DNA from: JAGXQV01 sp964527565
GTDB taxonomy: Bacteria; Pseudomonadota; Gammaproteobacteria; Burkholderiales; Sulfuricellaceae
Length of the DNA stretch: 33,375 bases
Direction of reading: 5' to 3'
Assembly (NCBI GenBank): GCA_964527565.1
Contig: CAZGOY010000037.1
Coordinates: forward strand, 1 to 33,375
The notes under the pieces were generated by a model that saw nothing but the letters and a program-made list of their open reading frames with translations, did no database searches and was not told the DNA's origin. The position numbers were made by a program, and so were the translations under genes. Below are positions 29,473-33,375 of this stretch, in pieces (the stretch's first letter is position 1; each line of letters begins with the position of its first letter).

Positions 29473-30409
29473 AAGCCATCAACCGCTCGAAGCGCAGCTT
29501 GAGCAGTTCGTCCAACGGCTTCTCCTGCAACTGGTGCAGGCTTTCCTGCAAGGCTTTCTTCAGGGATTGCATCACCGTAACGGGATCGCGGTGCGCGCCG
29601 CCGAGCGGTTCGGCGATGATCTTGTCGATCAGCCCCAGGGTTTTCAGGCGGTTGGCGGTAATTCCCAGCGTCTCGGCGGCCTCGGGCGCCCGTTCCGCGC
29701 TTTTCCACAGAATGGAAGCGCAGCCCTCGGGAGAGATCACCGAATAGCTCGAATATTGCATCATCAGCGTCACATCGCCGACGCCAATGGCCAGCGCCCC
29801 GCCCGAGCCGCCCTCGCCGACCACCGAACAGAGGATCGGCGTTTTCAACTCCGCCATCACGTAAAGGTTGCGCGCAATCGCCTCGGACTGGCTGCGCTCC
29901 TCCGCGCCGATACCGGGATAGGCGCCGGGGGTGTCAATAAAGGTCATGATCGGAATGCGGAATTTCTCCGCCTGACGCATCAGGCGCAAGGCCTTGCGGT
30001 AGCCTTCCGGGCGCGGCATGCCGAAATTGCGGTAAATCTTTTCCTTGGTATCGCGCCCCTTCTGGTGGCCGATCACCATCACCGGCTGGCCGTTGAAGCG
30101 CGCCAGCCCGCCGACGATGGCCGGGTCGTCGGAAAAAGCCCGGTCGCCGTGCAACTCCTCAAAATCGGTAAACATGCCCTGAATGTAATCCAGCGTGTAG
30201 GGCCGCTGCTGGTGGCGCGCCACCTGGGAAATCTGCCAGGAAGAAAGCTTGGCGTAGATGTCCTTGGTCAGCGTCTGGTTTTTCTTCTGCAAGCGCCCGA
30301 TTTCCTCGGAAATATCCAGCGCCGAATCATCCTGAACGTAGCGCAACTCTTCAATCTTGGCTTCCAGCTCGGCAATGGGCTGTTCGAAATCGAGAAAAGC
30401 GGTTTTCAT
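29450..30409 (-). CDS. accA: Acetyl-CoA carboxylase carboxyltransferase subunit alpha
   Basis: This 319-aa protein of the usual length carries the carboxyltransferase (crotonase-fold) domain: NQTLTKDIYAKLSSWQISQV, then ARHQQRPYTLDYI, the GHQKGRDTKEKIYRNFGMP core, DTPGAYPGIGAEERSQSEAI and VVGEGGSGGALAIGVGD. With AccD it transfers carboxyl from biotin to acetyl-CoA in the first step of fatty-acid synthesis. It overlaps tilS downstream. Upstream is a 200-bp gap before queC. Confidence 0.97.
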   Translation of the reverse strand: MKTAFLDFEQPIAELEAKIEELRYVQDDSALDISEEIGRLQKKNQTLTKDIYAKLSSWQISQVARHQQRPYTLDYIQGMFTDFEELHGDRAFSDDPAIVGGLARFNGQPVMVIGHQKGRDTKEKIYRNFGMPRPEGYRKALRLMRQAEKFRIPIMTFIDTPGAYPGIGAEERSQSEAIARNLYVMAELKTPILCSVVGEGGSGGALAIGVGDVTLMMQYSSYSVISPEGCASILWKSAERAPEAAETLGITANRLKTLGLIDKIIAEPLGGAHRDPVTVMQSLKKALQESLHQLQEKPLDELLKLRFERLMAYGKFKEA

Positions 30410-30610
30410 GTCCTATAGCCTATACGTCAAAAAACGATGGCGCGAATCTTACCATGATTGCCGCCAAGCGCTCATCCGCCCCTTGGCCGATTGGCGCAGG
30501 CCTGCATCAGACGGTTGAAGGCGGCCGGCACTTCGCCGACCTGGATTTCGATTTTGACGGTGGTCTTTGTTCCCCGATACGCACCGAAATGATGCCGATG
30601 TCGCCCCGCT
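30410..30610. other. Gap between accA and queC
   Basis: No complete gene is supported. On the minus strand an open stretch without an ATG near its front reads TKTTVKIEIQVGEVPAAFNR and ends in RPRGG (stop at 30472). It could be a very small gene with an unusual start, a remnant, or an extension of the queC transcript. Confidence 0.3.
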
Positions 30611-31300
30611 TCAGGATTGGTAGAATGTGGGGTCCGCCACCCCGGCCTGCTCGAACCCTGCCCGCCGCAGGCGGCAGGAATCGCACAGGCCGCAGGCGCG
30701 GCCGACCTCGTCGGCCTGGTAGCAGGAAACCGTCTGGCGGTAATCGACGCCCAGCGCCGCGCCGCGCCGGATGATTTCGGCCTTGGACAAATCGACCAGC
30801 GGCGCGTGGATACGCAGGCGCCGTCCTTCCACGGCGGCCTTGGTCGCCAGGTTGGCCATGGCCTCGAAGGCCGCCAGATAGGCCGGGCGGCAATCAGGAT
30901 AGCCGGAGTAATCGACCGCGTTGGCGCCGATGAAAATATCGCCGCTGCCCAATACTTCTGCCCAGGCCAGCGCCAGGGAAAGCATGATGGTGTTGCGCGC
31001 CGGAACATAGGTGATGGGAATGTCGTCGCTGGGACGGGTGGGCACTTCGAGCGTGCTGTCGGTCAATGCGGAACCGCCGAACACCGTCAAATCCAGCTTG
31101 ACCGTGCGCTGGCCGGCAGCGCCGAGCGCGGTGGCAACGCGCTGTGCCGCCGACAGCTCGGCGCGGTGGCGCTGACCGTAATCCAGGCTCAGGCAGTGGC
31201 AGGCGTATCCTTGGCTGCGGGCAATCGCCAGGGTGGTGGCGGAATCCAGCCCGCCGGAAAGCAGGACGACGGCTTCTTTCAAGAAATCGGCTCCGTTCAT
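30611..31300 (-). CDS. queC: 7-cyano-7-deazaguanine synthase QueC
   Basis: The 229-aa enzyme makes preQ0 from CDG, ammonia and ATP in queuosine biosynthesis. Motifs: PP-loop SGGLDS (15-20), CLSLDYGQRH, YVPARNTIMLSLALAWAE and the zinc cluster C193, C203, C206, C209 (ACGLCDSC). The ATG at 31300 gives the canonical length; an upstream TTG-type frame adds foreign residues. The ribosome site is weak. It is divergent from the Nudix gene. Confidence 0.95.
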   Translation of the reverse strand: MNGADFLKEAVVLLSGGLDSATTLAIARSQGYACHCLSLDYGQRHRAELSAAQRVATALGAAGQRTVKLDLTVFGGSALTDSTLEVPTRPSDDIPITYVPARNTIMLSLALAWAEVLGSGDIFIGANAVDYSGYPDCRPAYLAAFEAMANLATKAAVEGRRLRIHAPLVDLSKAEIIRRGAALGVDYRQTVSCYQADEVGRACGLCDSCRLRRAGFEQAGVADPTFYQS

Positions 31301-31378
31301 TGACGAAAGGGTTGAAATTCTACACCGCATCACCCCGCAAAAACGCTAAAATCCACGCTTTTCCCGAAACCATCAAAC

Positions 31379-31828
31379 ATGATCTGGACCCCTCACGTAA
31401 CCGTTGCCGCCGTCATCGAGCGGGACGGAAAATTCCTGCTGGTTGAGGAAAACACCGACGACGGCGTGCGCTTCAACCAGCCCGCCGGACACTGGGAGCG
31501 CGACGAAACCCTGGAACAGGGGGTAACGCGCGAAGCACTCGAAGAAACCGCCTGGCATTTCTCGCCACGCTGGCTGCAAGGAATCTACCGCTGGCGGCAT
31601 CCGCACCGGGAAATCACCTACCTGCGCTTTGCCTTCGGCGGCGAGATCCATGCTCACGAAGCGGAGCGCGCGCTCGATGACGGCATCCTGCGCGCGGTGT
31701 GGCTGACACCGGACGAAATCCGCGCCAGCGCGCAAATGCACCGCAGCCCGCTGGTTGCGCTATGCATGGAGGATTACCTGGCGGGAAAGCGCTACCCCCT
31801 GGAAATGCTCACGCACCTGGACAAATGA
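31379..31828 (+). CDS. Nudix hydrolase (NudJ-like)
   Basis: The 149-aa protein has a complete Nudix box: G37, five residues, E43, seven residues, then REALEET (51-57). It is preceded by TVAAVIERDGKFLLVEEN and followed by YRWRHPHREITYLRFAF. Adjacent to mnmA in many beta/gammaproteobacteria, NudJ-type enzymes hydrolyse thiamine pyrophosphate, nucleoside diphosphates or other pyrophosphates. The link to thiouridine synthesis is only by neighbourhood. Its stop overlaps the next start (ATGA). Confidence 0.92.
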   Translation: MIWTPHVTVAAVIERDGKFLLVEENTDDGVRFNQPAGHWERDETLEQGVTREALEETAWHFSPRWLQGIYRWRHPHREITYLRFAFGGEIHAHEAERALDDGILRAVWLTPDEIRASAQMHRSPLVALCMEDYLAGKRYPLEMLTHLDK

Positions 31829-32376
31829 TCCGTGCTTTTTCCTTCCTGATGCTGCTGTCTCTGGGTGTTGCGGCTTTCGCCGAAGAGGTGCCGATTTGCT
31901 ACAACTACGGCTGTGCCGTCATGGACATTGTCGATTTCAGTGACGCGGAATTGCAGAATATCGGCACCCTCTTTTCCATGGTCCCGGATGCGGCGGAAGA
32001 GCGGGAAGCCATTGCCGTAGCAATCGGGCTGTTCGAAACTTATGCCGGACAGCAGGCCCCGACTTGGACGGACAAGGGCGGCAACGCCAATGATGACGAG
32101 GGGCCGGGGCGCATGGACTGCGTCGACGAATCGGCCAACACCACCGCCTATCTGCGCCTGATGGAACGCTTCGGCTGGCTGCGCCTTCACTTGGTGATGG
32201 CGCCGGTCAGCCGCATGCATTGGCTGCTCTATACGCACTGGTCGGCACGCATTGCCGAAATCGGCACGGGCAAGGAATATGCGGTGGACTCCTGGTTTCA
32301 CGACAATGGCGAGCCAGCAGTCATTTTTGAAATGGAAAACTGGATGGAACGGGCGGGGTTATATGGGCTGCAATAG
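31825..32376 (+). CDS. Exported protein with possible Cys-His-Asp triad
   Basis: The 183-aa protein has a signal peptide (about 1-19, AFSFLMLLSLGVAAFA) followed by CYNYGC and a mature domain with MDCVDESANTTAYLRLMERF, THWSARIAE and EYAVDSWFHDNG. C99, H138 and D155 fall in the order and spacing of transglutaminase-like or papain-like cysteine hydrolases, with the Cys at a helix start. I recall a conserved uncharacterised family with this pattern but no name. It sits between the Nudix gene and mnmA in one operon, overlapping both. Catalysis is inferred. Confidence 0.82.
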   Translation: MIRAFSFLMLLSLGVAAFAEEVPICYNYGCAVMDIVDFSDAELQNIGTLFSMVPDAAEEREAIAVAIGLFETYAGQQAPTWTDKGGNANDDEGPGRMDCVDESANTTAYLRLMERFGWLRLHLVMAPVSRMHWLLYTHWSARIAEIGTGKEYAVDSWFHDNGEPAVIFEMENWMERAGLYGLQ

Positions 32377-33375
32377 AATCGTGGTCGGCATGTCCGGCGG
32401 GGTGGACTCCGCCGTAGCGGCCTTGCTGCTGAAGCGCGAAGGATTTGATGTCACCGGCCTGTTCATGAAGAACTGGGAAGACGACGACGAGGCCGACGGC
32501 TCCTGCCCAGCCAAGCAGGACTTCATGGACGTGCTGGCGGTGGCCGACAAGATCGGCATCGAGGTCGAGGCGGTCAACTTCGCCAGGGAATACAAGGAAC
32601 GGGTATTCGCCTACTTCCTGCGCGAATACCAGGCCGGCCGCACCCCCAACCCGGACGTGCTGTGCAACGCCGAAATCAAGTTCAAGGCCTTCCTCGACCA
32701 CGCCATCAGCCTGGGCGCGGAGAAAATCGCCACCGGCCACTACGCCAGGGTGCGCGAGCGCTTCGGCAAATTCGAGCTGCTCAAGGCCGAGGACGGCGGC
32801 AAGGATCAGAGCTATTTCCTGCATCGCCTCAACCAGGCGCAACTGTCCAAGGCGCTGTTCCCGCTGGGCGACCTGTACAAGCGCGAAGTGCGCGAAATCG
32901 CGCGCGCAGCCGGCCTGCCGGTCCACGCCAAGAAGGACAGCACCGGCATCTGTTTCATCGGCGAACGTCCCTTCCGCGAATTCCTCGAACGCTACCTGCC
33001 CAAGACGCCGGGCGACATGGTCACCCCCGAAGGCAAGGTGATGGGCCAACACCAGGGTCTCGCCTACCACACCCTGGGCCAGCGCCAGGGCCTGGGCATC
33101 GGCGGCCAGGGCGAACCCTGGTTCGTCGCCGCCAAGGACATGGAGAAAAACCTGCTGATCGTGGTGCAAGGCCACGACCATCCGCTGCTGCTCAAGGGCA
33201 AACTGAGCGCCGCCGACCTCTCCTGGGTGAGCGGCGAAGCACCGCACACCGCATGGGTCTACGCCGCCAAGACCCGTTACCGGCAAGCCGACGCGCCCTG
33301 CGCGATCACCCGCGTGGACGGGGAAAGCTGCGACATCGAATTCGCCCAGCCGCAATGGGCGGTCACGCCGGGGCA
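32363..33375 (+). CDS. mnmA: tRNA-specific 2-thiouridylase MnmA (3' end cut by window)
   Basis: 337 codons are visible; the family has about 355-365, so about 20 residues lie beyond the edge. MnmA activates U34 of Lys, Glu and Gln tRNAs with ATP and transfers sulfur from the TusE relay. Motifs: PP-loop GMSGGVDSAV (9-18), TGLFMKNWEDD, NPDVLCNAEIKF with C101, GHYARV, KDQSYFLHRL and GICFIGERPF with C197. The ATG at 32363 overlaps the preceding gene by 14 bp. Confidence 0.95.
   Translation, partial: MGCNRIVVGMSGGVDSAVAALLLKREGFDVTGLFMKNWEDDDEADGSCPAKQDFMDVLAVADKIGIEVEAVNFAREYKERVFAYFLREYQAGRTPNPDVLCNAEIKFKAFLDHAISLGAEKIATGHYARVRERFGKFELLKAEDGGKDQSYFLHRLNQAQLSKALFPLGDLYKREVREIARAAGLPVHAKKDSTGICFIGERPFREFLERYLPKTPGDMVTPEGKVMGQHQGLAYHTLGQRQGLGIGGQGEPWFVAAKDMEKNLLIVVQGHDHPLLLKGKLSAADLSWVSGEAPHTAWVYAAKTRYRQADAPCAITRVDGESCDIEFAQPQWAVTPG

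Overview
The window joins ordinary bacterial housekeeping DNA (about 13.4 kb to the end) to a complete 12.9-kb integrated mobile element (about 0.48 to 13.47 kb), with a short repeat-rich, possibly IS-derived, stretch at the far left. High GC, the clusters purM-purN-DUF3108, accA-tilS and hda next to purM, and strong Shine-Dalgarno sites suggest a betaproteobacterium (Nitrosomonadales/Sulfuricellaceae-like). This placement is an inference from gene order, not a database result.

Element. A 91-bp direct repeat with two mismatches (484-574 and 13381-13471) covers the 3' half of a tRNA-Val(CAC) gene plus its terminator. The intact tRNA is rebuilt at the right end and a truncated copy remains at the left. 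Inside the left end come a tyrosine integrase and a RelE/HigB-like toxin-antitoxin pair, both on +. Nearly everything else is on -: parA with a ribbon-helix-helix partner, a run of very small genes (among them a DUF6573-like protein and two tiny overlapping ORFs), a large inverted repeat, 97-bp tandem repeats, and a nested palindrome carrying DnaA-box-like sequences (candidate origin). A cargo cluster of membrane and exported proteins follows (7.08-10.42 kb). A 5'-truncated YadA-type trimeric autotransporter lies on +. The right end carries a replisome-organizer-like gene and a small AlpA/excisionase-like gene. I found no relaxase, coupling protein, transfer or capsid gene. The best reading is an integrative element with its own partition and replication modules that would need a helper for transfer.

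Chromosome. After the tRNA come a LysR regulator, lplT (+), mscS, a PLD-family nuclease, an RsmB/NOP rRNA methyltransferase and a DUF3108 gene. A small foreign-looking insertion (brnT, its antitoxin, a GIY-YIG protein and ORF debris) separates this from the second DUF3108 gene, purN and purM. On + follow an unrecognised 630-aa coiled-coil protein overlapping hda. Next are a thioredoxin (-), a thioredoxin-fold/HEAT-like protein (+), tilS and accA (-), queC (-), and a tight + operon of a Nudix hydrolase, an exported protein with a possible Cys-His-Asp triad, and mnmA, which runs off the right edge.

The least explained parts are the leading-region-like block (large inverted repeat plus small-gene operon), the candidate origin, the secreted cargo genes and the coiled-coil gene coupled to hda.
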